The notes below the pieces were generated by a model, which was not told the DNA's origin, searched no databases, and saw nothing but the letters and a program-made list of their open reading frames with translations. From NCBI RefSeq assembly GCF_003369915.1, contig NC_046674.1:7378001-7442000 (forward strand): 64,000 bases of DNA, given 5' to 3'. The position numbers and the translations under genes were made by a program. This document shows, one piece after another, positions 23,601 through 64,000 of the stretch (the stretch's first letter is position 1; the number at the start of each line of letters is the position of its first letter). The DNA is from Drosophila miranda. Taxonomy: Eukaryota; Arthropoda; Insecta; Diptera; Drosophilidae.

Positions 23601-24310
23601 CTGTTGGCATGCCAGCATATTTTTTATGCTCATGCTGTGCGAAAGAGAGAGTTTGAAAGAGGACTCTCATCATTGCCAGAATTTTTGGTTTGTTTGCGAG
23701 GACGCAGTGTTAAAAACCGTAGAAATATCAGAGCGGTAGTAGATCAGATCAAAAAGAAGAAGGATGGAGGATCAATTTTGGATGTTAAGGAGCAACTAAA
23801 ATTGTTAGAAACTATTTATTTTGGCTCAAATTAATTAATTCTTTTTAAATAAAAACTTTGGAAATAAACAAATTACCAATAATCTAAAAAAAACATCGAC
23901 TGCTACTCAATCGATTAGATCCACGCAAACATCGATTCTTTTCCAGCTCTAACGCGGGAAGAGCACACGTCAAAAAATCACATGGCCGAGCTTGGGGTGG
24001 CTTTCGAGTTTTGTCGCTCTCACACACACACATACACTCACGCGGCAAGCTTTTACGCTGCTGCTTCCGACGCTGGCGTTGCAATATATGAATGAAAAAC
24101 TGTCGTAAGTGTGAGAGAGCGCATTTTAGGTTCTGATGCTTACATGCGCCGCTGTTCTCTTACAAGCGGTTCTGGCGCTCTTTCTCACTCTCTGCTCCAC
24201 ACAAACACAACCATGCACCTTCACAGATGGGGCGGCGACGTCGCTGCCCGATGGCGCTCTGCTTTTGCAAAAAAAATTTATAATAAAAACTTCTACTCGT
24301 AGATTGTGTG
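20620..24310. other. Intergenic region between UbcD4 and Prps
   Basis: No gene is supported. A poly-T run is at 21305-21321, and CT/GA tracts lie at 22165-22185 and 23302-23315. A 169-codon minus-strand frame (22264-22773) has no family resemblance. Prps promoters and 5'UTR exons should lie in the right-hand part; the CACACA tract near 24022-24035 and the stretch up to 24300 are candidates, but no decisive motif was seen. Confidence 0.4.
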
Positions 24311-34454
<10,144 letters not shown>

Positions 34455-35706
34455 ACCCACGACTAGGGCACCAATTTAGAGCAGCAGCAGCGAAACACCA
34501 GAACAACCACAACCACAACAATCTAACCACCACCCAACTTGAATAACAATTTAAACTGCAGAAAATGCAAATGCAACACCAACAACATAAAACATAAAAC
34601 AACTTGAAACATACATATTTTGCCATCATCATCGTTATATATTTTTTATGGATTAACTAATGTAATTGAAAGCAAAAGCAGAGTAGATCCGGGGGGAGGG
34701 AAATGAAAAACGTCATTATGTAATTATCTACTGAATAGAGCCTAAATATAACACACATACACACACACCCACACAAACACCCACAAAAGTACACTATTTC
34801 CATTGCTTTCCTTTTGTAAATGAAGAGTTTTGTTCAATCCCCTTTTTCCGATTCTCAAGAGAATTCCAATTTTGGAACCCCATTTTGGTGTACGTACACA
34901 TTGGCCTGCTCTTAGAGAGAAATTTAGATATATAGATAAACAAAAAAAAAAAAAAAAACACTGTAGAAGATATATATATACACACACACCTCCCTACATA
35001 CACAAACACTCACACACACAACAAGAATATTGTAGTTTTACACTGTGCAACAAATTTTGGATGCTTCTTTAATCTATGTAAGTCCTTGAGCAGAGAAGCG
35101 ACAAACTCAACAAAGAAAATTGAAAACGCAAAGTAACTTGCAAGTTCAAAGTAAAACAACAAAATAAATTCTAGTAAAATTAAGTAAAACAAAAGATAAG
35201 AGAAAACAAAATACAATTGAAAACAAGAAAATAGCAAATAGGCGTTAAAAAAATAATTAACAACAAAACAAAAACCCAATCAACAAAAAAACTAAAGAAA
35301 ATATACAAAAAAAATATTACAGAAAACTAATCAAAAATAGTTTTACTCGATGAAAGGTAAAAGAGCTGATTACGATACGAAACTGTTCCATTCCAAATTT
35401 CCAATAATCGATTGACCCCAGCGACCGATATTCATATGTGACCAAAAGGTACAATTTTTATTTAGAATAGATCTACCAATCATCTCTAAAAAATTAGCAA
35501 AGACACATCACATATGTGTATTATATAATTTTATTTTTTACAGGATCCAAACAATATGTTTTAAAAACTAAAATGAACATTGAAAAGTATATGTTGGCGT
35601 TTTCAGGAATTCGCAAAGTCTAAAAGAAAGGAGTAGAAAAGGATTTAAAATATCATTTGAGGAATGTCTGCGAGCTAAGCGTACCTTGCATCTTTTTGGC
35701 CTTCTC
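34455..35706. other. Prps 3'UTR and intergenic region
   Basis: A- and CA-rich DNA with no gene. A possible Prps polyadenylation signal AATAAA lies at 35163. Minus-strand signals for the SPEF1-like gene may be the TTTATT motifs at 35457 and 35530. The segment 35605-35690 matches 33125-33200, the 3' flank of the nested paralog. Confidence 0.5.
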
Positions 35707-36582
35707 CTAATTTTCCTTAAAACTTGTATTCGTCTGTAACAATTTCACCGATAGCTTACTCATTTGGCTCATCAGTTCGTCGATACGGCTGTCTTTTAAA
35801 TTTATAACGTCTTTCATATATTTAGTTTTCTCTTCTAGTCTGTTAATAAAGGCGTCCTTTGCAACGCTTGCACGCATGTCCTTCTCGTAAGTATCGTAAG
35901 GTACAACGTGGTACGGCATCTCCAGCATCTTGCCGTTGATCGTTTGCCCAGCATCGACGATTAACATCTCCGACAATTCCAGCACTGGGGCTGGCCTTGA
36001 GAAGCTGTTGAAGGTTAGTGACCTCGACTTCAACGTAAAGTCCTGGAATGAGGCGGGCTGCCTCATGATGAATGTCGGTGACTTCGAATTCAACGACTCG
36101 CTAGATTTCTGCAACGATTCTAAGCGTTTCAGCAACGCTTCTTTGCGTTGCTTCAACGACATGATGTGTCCCTCAGGCGTCTTTTTCAGTATCTTCAATG
36201 GCTCGTCGGGTGTCCTTGACTCTCTGGGTGTCTTGATGCTTCTGTCCGCCACGAAAAGGTCGTAGAATAGCGACTCTATAGCCCCTTTTCTGCCTTGGGC
36301 GAGCTCCATTAGGTCTGATTCGGACAGCTTTATGTTCAGTTTCTTAAGAACTCTCGCATTGAAAATCTCCCAATTCTTCAACTTGAGAGCCACACTGTTC
36401 CGTAAGGGAGTGTACGGATTCAGGTCCACCAATCGTGTGTAGAACTTCTTCACAATTATGGCAACCGGAAGGACATCTGAGAGTTCGCGTCTCTTCTTGA
36501 TATTCAGATAGATGCATTGCTCCTTGAGCCACTGATTAAGATTTCTATCTTCGTCGGGACCAAGATGACGAATGTGCGACAT
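35707..36582 (-). CDS. SPEF1/CLAMP-like calponin-homology protein, long paralog
   Basis: A single open frame of 291 residues starts MSHIRHLGPDEDRNLNQWLK. Residues 1-115 form the SPEF1-type CH-like domain (LSDVLPVAIIVKKFYTRLVD, KLKNWEIFNARVLKKLNIKL, GAIESLFYDLF). A Ser/Lys-rich middle follows, with RKEALLKRLESLQKSSESLN. The C-terminal 50 residues (INRLEEKTKYMKDVINLKDS, then RIDELMSQMSKLSVKLL) look like the coiled coil that ends SPEF1 proteins. SPEF1 bundles and stabilises microtubules in cilia and sperm tails. It is about 60% identical by eye to the shorter nested copy, and their 3' flanks also match, so the pair arose by DNA duplication. No intron is evident. Confidence 0.8.
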   Translation of the reverse strand: MSHIRHLGPDEDRNLNQWLKEQCIYLNIKKRRELSDVLPVAIIVKKFYTRLVDLNPYTPLRNSVALKLKNWEIFNARVLKKLNIKLSESDLMELAQGRKGAIESLFYDLFVADRSIKTPRESRTPDEPLKILKKTPEGHIMSLKQRKEALLKRLESLQKSSESLNSKSPTFIMRQPASFQDFTLKSRSLTFNSFSRPAPVLELSEMLIVDAGQTINGKMLEMPYHVVPYDTYEKDMRASVAKDAFINRLEEKTKYMKDVINLKDSRIDELMSQMSKLSVKLLQTNTSFKEN

Positions 36583-37089
36583 TTTGTAGGAGTTTAGATT
36601 TTAAAAAAATAATTTTTTGTTTTCTGTAACAATTTTCTGTAACGTTGTGCTAGGTTTCGTCTTCCGAAATGATTTGAAATGAATATGCTCGTAACGCTCG
36701 AAGGTTGTCCCAATGAACACTAGATGATTTTGTTTTATCGCTTCGTATCTGTTCCCTCGAAGATATTGATGCTGATCCTTGTTAATCTTCCAATTTGGAT
36801 GGTTTCTACAACAGATGGTATCTTTAGAGAGATTCATTAAAGGGTTCCAAATAATTCTCAAATTCCCCTAAGAAACTATTCTTTAATCTCTTTCTTTTCA
36901 ATATAAATTTGTACTTATTTATGGATTTACATGGTTCCTATTCTTCTTATTGGTACTATGGATAGCCCATCCCTAATCTCCAGCCCTAGCCGTTGAAAAA
37001 TCCATTTCTGAATACATTTGATTCGTTTCCAGACGATATTCATTTATTTACATAATTAAGATGAAATATTTTGTGTTTTCGATCTGGTC
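36583..37089. other. Spacer between the SPEF1-like gene and alphaTub67C
   Basis: A short AT-rich spacer with no coding support. A minus-strand polyadenylation signal for alphaTub67C (plus-strand TTTATT at 37043-37048) lies about 45 bp beyond its stop codon. The upstream region of the SPEF1-like gene must also lie here. Confidence 0.5.
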
Positions 37090-38786
37090 TCAGTACTCAT
37101 CGAAATCCTCGTCATCGCCTCCTACGTCGTCCAAATTGTCCAGGCCGACCTCCTCGAAGTCGCGCTCCAGCACGGCAATGTTCTCGCGCGCCTCTGTGAA
37201 CTCTCCCTCCTCCATGCCCTCGCCGACGTACCAGTGGACGAAGGCTCGCTTCTTGAACATCAGATCGAACTTGTACGACAGACTGGAGAAGGCCACCGAG
37301 ATGGCCGTGGTGTTGGAGAGCATGCAGCAGGCACGGGACGTGGGGGCCAGATCTCCGTTGGGGACGAAGGCTGGCTTCTCGTAGTTGATGCCGATCTTGA
37401 AGCCGGTGGGACACCAGTCGACAAACTGGATGTGCCGCTTCGACTTGATGGCCGACACGGCGGCATTGACATCCTTGGGCACCACATCGCCACGGTAGAG
37501 CATGCAGCAGGCCATGAATTTGCCGGCCCGCGGATCGCACTTGACCATCATGTTGGAGGCCTCGAAGCAGGCGTTGGTCAGCGTCGTGATGGCGTGCTGC
37601 TCGTGAGCAGCCCGCGCGGCGGACATCAGCGGGGCGTAGGCCACCAGGGGGAAGTGGATCCGCGGAAAGGGTACCAGATTCGTTTGGAATTCGTTGAGAT
37701 CCACGTTCATGGAGCCATTGAATCGCAGGGAGGCCGTCGTGGAGCTGACAATCTGGGCGATCAGCCGATTCAGATTGAGATAGGCCGGCCGGTCCACACC
37801 CAGGCTGTTGTTGCAGATATCGTAGATAGCCTCGTTGTCCACCATGAAGACGCAGTCCGAGTGCTCAAGGGTCGAGTGGGTGGTCAGCAGGGCGTTGTAG
37901 GGCTCCACCACGGCCGTGGAGACCTTTGGCGAGGGGTAAACCGCAAAGTCCAGCTTACACTTCTTGCTGTAGTCGGTTGAGAGGCGCTCCACCATCAGCG
38001 AGGTGAACCCGGAGCCAGTGCCTCCGCCCAGCGAGTGGAAGATGAGGAAGCCCTGCAGGCTGTCACATTGCTCGGCGATCTTCTGCAGCCGCGACGTCAC
38101 CTTGTCGATCACCTCCTTACCAATGGAGTAGCGTCCGCGCGCATAGTTGTTGGCCGCATCCTCCTTTCCCGAGATCAGCTGCTCCGGATGGTATAGACTT
38201 CGCATGGGTCCGTTCCGCACATCATCGATGACCGTCGGCTCCAGGTCGATGAATATGGAGCGTGGAACCTGCTTTCCGTTGCCCGTCTCCGTGAAGAAGG
38301 TCCGTGCATCGTTGGCCGTGGTGTCGTGCCCCACGCTGGCGCTGCTACCGCTGGCCACCAGCTCCTCCTTGGTCTTGGGGCTGCCATCGAAATTGATGCC
38401 GTGCTCGAGGAGGTACAGCTCCCAGCAGGAATTCCCTATCTGGATGCCGCACTGCCCGATCTGGATGGAGATGACTTCGCGCTAAAAAGAGGGAGAGCGA
38501 AACGAACGATAGAGAAGGAGAAACAGAGAGGTCGCCGCCATTGTTGGAGGTTAGGAAAATTACAACAATTTCGGGGCAGGAAAGCTCTTTGGAAGATCAT
38601 CTGAAGATTTCACGATCTTACTTTGTTTTAGAATCCCATCAATATTTAATTAAAGATATCTCTGGTCTGCTGGAAAATTCACATAGAAGCGACTTTCCAG
38701 CATATTTTTTTGCTTGATTAATACTTTTTTTTAACCATTATGTTTTGTGCGTTTTATTCGACAGATCTTTATATAAATCTCACCAT
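37090..38786 (-). CDS. alphaTub67C: Maternal alpha-tubulin 67C
   Basis: This GTP-binding alpha-tubulin forms microtubules with beta-tubulin; in flies the 67C isoform is maternally supplied to oocyte and early embryo spindles. Exon 2 (38481-37090) encodes residues 2 onward, starting [17 protein letters not shown]. The start codon sits alone at 38786-38784 before a strong donor (ATG then GTGAGA), as in many tubulin genes. Total is about 464 residues. Landmarks are the tubulin signature [24 protein letters not shown] and the acidic tail ending DEDFDEY with a terminal tyrosine. The loop that carries acetylated Lys40 in ordinary alpha-tubulin is longer ([20 protein letters not shown]) and lacks the usual SDKTIGGGD context. 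The length and this loop identify the divergent 67C isoform. Exon 1 placement is inferred from the donor. Confidence 0.92.
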
Positions 38787-39159
38787 TTTATGTCTTTTAT
38801 ACTTTTTGCACAGCTAAAATATAGAAATACAATTTAAAATCAATTTTCAAGGGCCACGGGACACGAATGACTTCCACGACTTTTGGATATCTTCTTGTTC
38901 TCCTTTTGCTTGTCCGTCCACGCCGCTCGAAAAGTACTTGGAAGAGCACCGTTACGGATTGCGCGCAAAGAGGAATATCAAACTGCAGCAGCGCTGCCAT
39001 CCATCCAAACTGCAGTCATGGGGAGGGGCTGCAATCCAGTTGCGATCGGTACAATCGGTTTTAAACTCGGATTTTAATGAGCATTTATCGGTTTCAAAAT
39101 CATTTTCAAAAACTTAAAAATATATGTAAATAATATCATGGCTGGTACTAGGACTTGGA
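38787..39159. other. Spacer between alphaTub67C and the phosphoesterase gene
   Basis: It should contain the alphaTub67C promoter and 5'UTR and the end of the phosphoesterase transcript. A TATAAAA motif on the minus strand lies about 10-15 bp before the proposed tubulin ATG, too close to act as its TATA box. Nothing else is recognised. Confidence 0.4.
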
Positions 39160-40071
39160 CTAATCCTTGCTGATGCCAGGTGGGAGCGTCACATCGAACA
39201 CAATGGGGGGATTGTTGGGTAAATAATTTATGTCGCATGTAGAGGCATTCACATATATGATCCGCCCGTCGCTGGTGATGCCATAGCCCTCGTGGACATG
39301 GCCGAACACATGGTACTTGGGCTTCACCCGCTGCTGGACCGTGGAGAGTAGCTCCACGCAGCCGGCCCGCACGCCGGAGCAGCACAGATCGCCATGGCCC
39401 ACTGGTGGCGTATGGGTGACGAGTATATCGACGCCCGCAGGCACTTGGTTCCACTTCTCCAGACAGGCGGCACCGCGCGGCACATTGAAGGCCCAGCGAC
39501 AAAACTCTGGCTGCCAGGGCGAGCCGTAGATGCGGACGCCCCACAACTCCAGCAGCTCGTCCTCCAAGTACGTGCAATTGGTGAGAACCTCTCGGATATT
39601 CTGCGTCTGAACGGCGCTCTCCATGCTCTCCTTGGCATTGCCCAGGGTCGGCAGGTCGTCCAAGATGGACATGCCCGTGTGCTTGGTGCTCGAGTGTCCC
39701 TTGGCGTTGTTCTGAAAAGGATGCGTGAACGTTCGGTCGAAGCTAAGCTCGTGATTGCCAGCAATCACGATCTTGTGCCGATGCGGCAGGGCCCCGATCC
39801 ACGTGTTGAACTCCTCCACCTCTTCCAGCTGGCCGCACTTGGTGAAGTCCCCTGCGTGGATGAAGATGTCACCATCGGGCACATCGAATTTGATGTACGG
39901 CGTCAGGGAGTGCGTGTCGGACATACAGACCACGCGCGCCTTGTTGGCCGCCACCGCATTCGTTGGAGGCTTCATTGTCACCTTGATGACGCGCTGCGTC
40001 TTGCTGATGTCCTTCCACGCGGCAGTTGGATCGCTGCTTAACGGATGAACGGGCACTGTCGGCATTTCCAT
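39160..40071 (-). CDS. Calcineurin-like metallophosphoesterase, MPPED1/2 family
   Basis: The intronless product of 303 residues starts MEMPTVPVHPLSSD. It has the ordered metallophosphoesterase motifs: VVCMSDTHSL (D-x-H), HAGDFTKCG (GD), IVIAGNHELSFD (GNHE), VTHTPPVGHGD and VFGHVHEGYG (GHxH). These supply the two-metal centre. The family includes vertebrate MPPED1/MPPED2 (239FB), phosphodiesterases of uncertain physiological substrate. It matches what I recall of D. melanogaster CG16717, but I give no symbol. A second ATG follows two codons later. The gene is divergent from furry, with about 950 bp between the two start codons. Confidence 0.88.
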   Translation of the reverse strand: MEMPTVPVHPLSSDPTAAWKDISKTQRVIKVTMKPPTNAVAANKARVVCMSDTHSLTPYIKFDVPDGDIFIHAGDFTKCGQLEEVEEFNTWIGALPHRHKIVIAGNHELSFDRTFTHPFQNNAKGHSSTKHTGMSILDDLPTLGNAKESMESAVQTQNIREVLTNCTYLEDELLELWGVRIYGSPWQPEFCRWAFNVPRGAACLEKWNQVPAGVDILVTHTPPVGHGDLCCSGVRAGCVELLSTVQQRVKPKYHVFGHVHEGYGITSDGRIIYVNASTCDINYLPNNPPIVFDVTLPPGISKD

Positions 40072-40275
40072 TGTTTTTCTTCAAAAGTTTCACGGAATTA
40101 GGACCGGTAAACGGGGGAGTGACTGCAGGGAGAACTCACTATTTCTTTGTGGCGCACCGTTTTGGCAAGTCAGTGCAATCGCCAGCGCATCGCTGAACGC
40201 TGATTAGGAGACATTTATTAATGTTTAGTTATGTATTTGGTGTATTTAGTCCATGTATTAGTCAAAATTTGTGTC

Positions 40276-40335
40276 GTGACGTCATATCAGCTGGCCGCCG
40301 ATAATTATTAAGATATTCATCGATATTCGATTAAG
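40276..40335. promoter_or_regulatory. Promoter-like block, copy 1 (CRE, CAGCTG, DRE)
   Basis: TGACGTCATATCAGCTG is followed about 25 bp later by ATCGATATT. It lies about 200 bp upstream of the phosphoesterase start (minus strand). It is partly repeated at 40613-40666. Confidence 0.45.
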
Positions 40336-40389
40336 GCGGGCTGTTTTAAATTACGGTTTGTGAATTCTCCTTGCAGATCATCCGTCCAT

Positions 40390-40560
40390 TTTAATTACCA
40401 AAAAATCGCCGATATCTGTCACCTGAACTGCGCTGAAATTCTTCACGTTTCAGAATTTTTGGGGGTGTATTTTAAAAACAGACTGGTCAGAATTGGGTTA
40501 CATATTTATTTATAATAATATTCCTTGATTTGGCAATATCACCAAGTAACTACAAGGTAA
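40390..40560 (+). repeat. Unnamed dispersed repeat, copy A
   Basis: This is the best-preserved copy: TTAATTACC, then CCGATATCTGTCACCTGAAC, TGCGCTGAAATTC, TTTTTGGGGGTG, CTGGTCAGAATTGGGTTA, TATTCCTTGATTT. Copies B, C and D share these blocks in the same order. It lies between the two promoter-like blocks. Confidence 0.55.
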
Positions 40561-40612
40561 CTAGACATGTCGACTACATATGTATGTTTGTACATACATG
40601 CTTTTTAGATGT

Positions 40613-40666
40613 GGGACGTCATACCAGCTGACGATATCATTACGATACTAATCGATATTACATCTT
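40613..40666. promoter_or_regulatory. Promoter-like block, copy 2
   Basis: GACGTCATACCAGCTG followed by ATCGATATT repeats copy 1 in the same orientation. It lies just upstream of the furry promoter motifs. Confidence 0.45.
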
Positions 40667-40682
40667 CAGCTGTTGTACGACC

Positions 40683-40717
40683 AGGTGGCAGCGCTGCATA
40701 AACAAAAAACAGCTGAT
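40683..40717 (+). promoter_or_regulatory. furry promoter motifs (Ohler 8 and 5)
   Basis: AGGTGGCAGCGCTGC (40683-40697) fits Ohler motif 8 (MKSYGGCARCGSYSS) exactly. AACAGCTGAT (40708-40717) fits motif 5 (AWCAGCTGWT) exactly. A DRE-like AATCGATA lies just upstream at 40650-40657. The furry start codon is 300 bp downstream at 41025. Confidence 0.65.
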
Positions 40718-41024
40718 CTTCTCTCTACTTCTACTATTTGTACAATTTTCATTTAAAATTAAACAAAAGGTGACCCAAATAGAATAAAAGCATAGGAAAA
40801 TAGTTATACCACCGTGTAAAAGTGTTCCCAACCGCAACTGAGTGCAACTGGAGTGCACAGCATTAAGGAAAACAATCCGCATGCCCCGACTTTGGGAGGC
40901 AAAAAAAATGGCCGCAGCTGCAACTTTACCAGACTCATGTTTTTTGCGAAAAAACCAATTGTAACATTGCCAATTGATTGTACGAGGCGTGTTCGTTTCC
41001 CAGGCCCCCCCGAAATTACGGCAA

Positions 41025-60676
<19,652 letters not shown>

Positions 60677-63600
60677 GTATGAGCTCTTCCTATTGACATG
60701 GCAACAAAACAAACAACTGGTGATGGATGGTGCTGGTTGGTGCTGGTGCGCGAAATAAAATGAAAATGCTGTCTAAGACTTGGCGCAAAACTTTCGTCCC
60801 GGGGGATTGGATCTTGTAAGAGAAAAGGTGGGCGCTGCAACAATGTTCATGCTAAGTAAATCAAACAGTTGGCTTTTCTTTTGGGTCTGCAACGAGAGGA
60901 GAAGCTGTGAAAAGAAATACGAGCCAACTGCAAGGGTTTTCTATAAACTAAGATGCTAAAACAGTAACCTAAAAAACTTGAAATTAACAAGTAATTAGAG
61001 GTAGCCTTTCAGGTTTGAAGCTGCTTCTGCCCTTTGTAACATGTACCTCATTGAGAAAAAGAAGCTCGAATGTACTTAAACAAATTGGAATTAAGTTGAA
61101 ACTGCCTTCGTTTATTTCTCAATCAACTTATGAAGTCAAAGCTGTGTAACTAAAGTGAAGTCAAAGTAGTTTGGAGTCGAGTTTACTGGGTTTTTCATGG
61201 GCAGAATATATTATCAGGTAACCGACGGCATCCGCTGGAATTATTTCCCCTGAAATTAAGGCTTCGCACTGGCACTGCTCGCCGTAATCCTTAATGTGTT
61301 CACAATGTGTTTGTGTTTGAGTTGGTGGCCCCTCAGCCCCATCTCAGGGCCCAAATCCGAGCTTGTGATGGGCCCAAAGACCCTAAAGACTGTCTCCCGC
61401 AGTCGAAGAGGTTACTCCTGCCATCCCATTTTCCCCGCAACATTTCCCAGTGCGTCAAGTTTCAAGCGTCAAGCGTCAAGTGTTGTTTATTTTTCTTGCT
61501 GATGTTTGTATTTTGCATTTTAATTTCATACACCTTATTGATGCTGTTTCCTCTGGAGGTGTGTGTGTGTGTGTGTTGGGATTGCGTGTGTATTTTATTG
61601 CATTACATAAGAAGCTTTGGGATAAGATACGATTCTGCTGCTCCTAAGGATGCGTAAATTGTACCCACCGTTCGTTTTTCTTTTTCTTTTTCTTTGATTG
61701 GATTGAAGCTTGTTTACATTTCGCTTTTACTTTCGATTTTCGATTTCTGTGGGAGTGTGCACTCGAACTTGTACTCGTATATTTTAATCCTGGTCCTTGA
61801 GAGCCTTTGTCTTCAGAAATTGAAACTTCCGTTTGCCTTGTGCCCCCAGTTAAGCCTCGAATCGACGGAGGCGACTCTATAATTATATAGATTACACTCC
61901 AGCATTACTTGTGTTTTTTGGGGGGAAAACACAAAACTTGGCGAGTGGCTTGTCTTGGGATTTTGGGCTGTTTACCCAAATAGCATTACCCAGGCAGCCC
62001 CACCCACACATTCGAAACTGTCAGAAAAATGTAAGGTCCTCCTTTGACCTTTTTGACCTGTATTTGCACTAAGCTGATGAAGTTTCCTCCCTCCCTTGTT
62101 GACGCTGTTGATGCATCCTTCGTGCTCCATGCGCCATGCCCCGCCATCCACCTCAGAAAGGTAAAATTTTAATATCAGGCCTCCATCGGACAAGCTGTGT
62201 GGGCGGGGGATAAGCTCGAGCCTCGAGGGATAAGTAAATAAGGATGAGATCTCATTTCGCCAATTCAATTGTCCGTAAGTTGCCGAATTGCCAAATGAAA
62301 AGTCCCATTGAGCCCCCATTCAAAGTGGTGGGATGATGCGGGGGAGGGGATTAATCAGGTTAAATCAATTGGAAAATGAGAATGATTTAAATAGCAATTA
62401 TGGCCATTCGGAAATCCAATTAAAACACAATTGTCGGCTTCCAATTTAACGAAATTAACATTTATTACATTTACACATCGCTCGAATAAACTGCCATAAA
62501 TTGATATTTGGTTTTTGTTTGGTATTATTTCATCTTTGCGATATTGACATTTCCAATTAGATTCCAATTTCACGGATTTTCGATTGGAATTAGGCTAAAA
62601 TTGGGATTTAATTAAGCGAAAAAAAAGAGTTGATTCCTTTGTAGATCTACGCGGTTATTTAAACACTTATAAATGGAGATTTTTGTCTACTTTTGTTTTG
62701 TTTTAATGTTGTTTTTTTTTTTTAGCTAGCTTGCTTTTTAATTTTTGTGCAATTTCCTTTTACTTGGCCTTGGCAAACATCACAAACAAATTTCCCCTGC
62801 ACCTTTTCTTTCTTTTTTTTTGGTTTTTTTTTGTGTTTTGTATTCCTCTGAATACAAATTTTTTTTTTCTCGGACTTTTCGTTTTTTGTGTGCTTTATCT
62901 TTGCTGTTTTTTGTTTGTTTTTTGTTTCGTGTATTTTTTGTGTGTTTCGTTTGCTGCGATCTAATTAAAATCGAAATTCCTGCTTATCCATCCCCGGGCG
63001 CTTTTTCCCTCCATTTGCCATTCGCTATTCGCCTCTCACAAGTGGTGGAGGCATGGCAGCTGCTTTATAGCTTCGCACCCGCTTGTCTCACTTGCCTCAC
63101 TTGAGTGGATGCAACTCGTGCATTTCGTTCCAGCAGTGCTGCGTCATCATCCGCCGACGGGTAGAGGTGCCAGTATTGCGGCAATATTCCGACACTGTCA
63201 AAGAGAACAGAAAGAAAGTGACTAAAAGTTGGGAAAAAACCAAGCAGAAATAGAGGGGGGGAGAGAAAGAGAGGGGGCCCTTTGATACCTCCCGCATACC
63301 GCCTCGTGTACTTATATTAAAATCTTTCTATCCCATTCCCTAGAATTAAAATTTCCAAAGCGAAAATTCATTAAATGGTTTGGCATTTTCTTAATGGGTC
63401 CACGTGTCGTATACGTGTCCGTGTAATGGAGGAGGGGTTCAGTCAATAATCACACACTCCGAGATTGATTCGTGCCAGCTCTATTGATGCTGGTAATAAC
63501 TATGGTAATGGGATCCTGGGTATGCAGTTATGGTTAATTAGAAAACATGATTGTTTGCCAAGTTACGCTTCCTACTCGACTATTTGCAGAATACGTCTTG

Positions 63601-64000
63601 CTCCTGTGCATCACAAAGTGCAATGCAGATGCTGTTTTGTTAAGGAAGTACCAATTCATTCCGTCTTCCATAAAGGGAAGTCCTCGTGCACTGCTTTGTA
63701 TCCAGGACACGAGCAACCCATAGTTGATAGATCTCTTTCCCTATGCCACACTGAGAGGGGACTTGAATTTGATTTTTAGCATGCTCTGCTCTGCCATATC
63801 AATTCTCATTAGTCGAAAGGATTATAGTGCAGGGACTTGAACCTTTTGGTAACCTATCCTTTTACACACATTTAATTGAAATTCCTTTCAAATTCAGAGC
63901 TTAAAGCCCCTCAAGCACCCCCCTGATATTGATGGACCACTCATCACGGATTTTATGAAGCATTTGGCATTGAAATGGTCCATCAATCAGTATACTAATC
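60677..64000 (+). other. furry intron running off the window
   Basis: This is sequence after the last visible furry exon, which ends in phase 1 at a GTATGA donor. It is T-rich near 62700-62950 with a GT run near 61560-61577. I see no further furry exon before the window ends. Confidence 0.5.

Noticed and set aside
37234..37980. Long plus-strand frame opposite alphaTub67C
   Set aside because: It is the antisense shadow of the GC-rich tubulin coding sequence, which fully explains the region.
39394..40041. 215-codon plus-strand frame opposite the phosphoesterase
   Set aside because: Antisense shadow of a strongly coding exon with complete metallophosphoesterase motifs.

Overview
The window is nuclear DNA from a Drosophila species. 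Short introns with GT..AG borders, Drosophila core-promoter motifs (DRE, Ohler motifs 1, 5, 6 and 8), DINE-1/mini-me type repeats, and proteins matching eIF4E1, UbcD4, Prps, alphaTub67C and Furry all point that way. In D. melanogaster most of these genes lie in cytological region 67B-C (Muller element D). Baldspot, at the left edge, lies in 73B there, as far as I recall, so the species probably has a rearranged Muller D. An obscura-group fly is my guess; the sequence alone does not prove it.

Layout. 0-6 kb: first coding exon of the fatty-acid elongase Baldspot (minus strand), whose remaining exons lie left of the window, with one DINE-1-like element in its intron. 6.3-12.1 kb: a repeat-rich interval with a second DINE-1-like copy, members of an unnamed short dispersed repeat, a partly decayed Ulp1 (SUMO protease) duplicate with an intact catalytic domain, and a BED-like finger fragment. 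12.4-15 kb: eIF4E1 with two alternative first coding exons. 15.6-18.5 kb: a BTB/SANT-type gene resembling vertebrate SANBR/KIAA1841. 19.4-20.3 kb: UbcD4 (E2-25K), convergent with it.

24.3-34.5 kb: Prps (PRPP synthetase) in eight coding exons, with an antisense SPEF1-like gene nested in one intron. 35.7-36.6 kb: a longer SPEF1-like paralog. 37.1-38.8 kb: alphaTub67C, the maternal alpha-tubulin (minus). 39.2-40.1 kb: an intronless MPPED-like metallophosphoesterase (minus). This gene shares a divergent promoter region with furry (plus), whose first 14 coding exons (about 1705 codons, roughly the N-terminal half) fill 41.0-60.7 kb. The window ends in a furry intron.

The genes are independent eukaryotic loci, not an operon. 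Most are housekeeping or developmental genes: translation initiation, ubiquitin conjugation, nucleotide synthesis, microtubules and NDR-kinase signalling. I see no CRISPR array, rRNA, recognisable tRNA or clear new multi-gene system. The most unusual points are the decayed/intact Ulp1 duplicate, the nested SPEF1-like duplication, the in-frame upstream extension and cassette exon of Prps, a GC-AG intron and a symmetric cassette exon in furry, and a duplicated promoter-like block between the phosphoesterase and furry. Exon borders were read by hand from splice consensus and reading-frame continuity.
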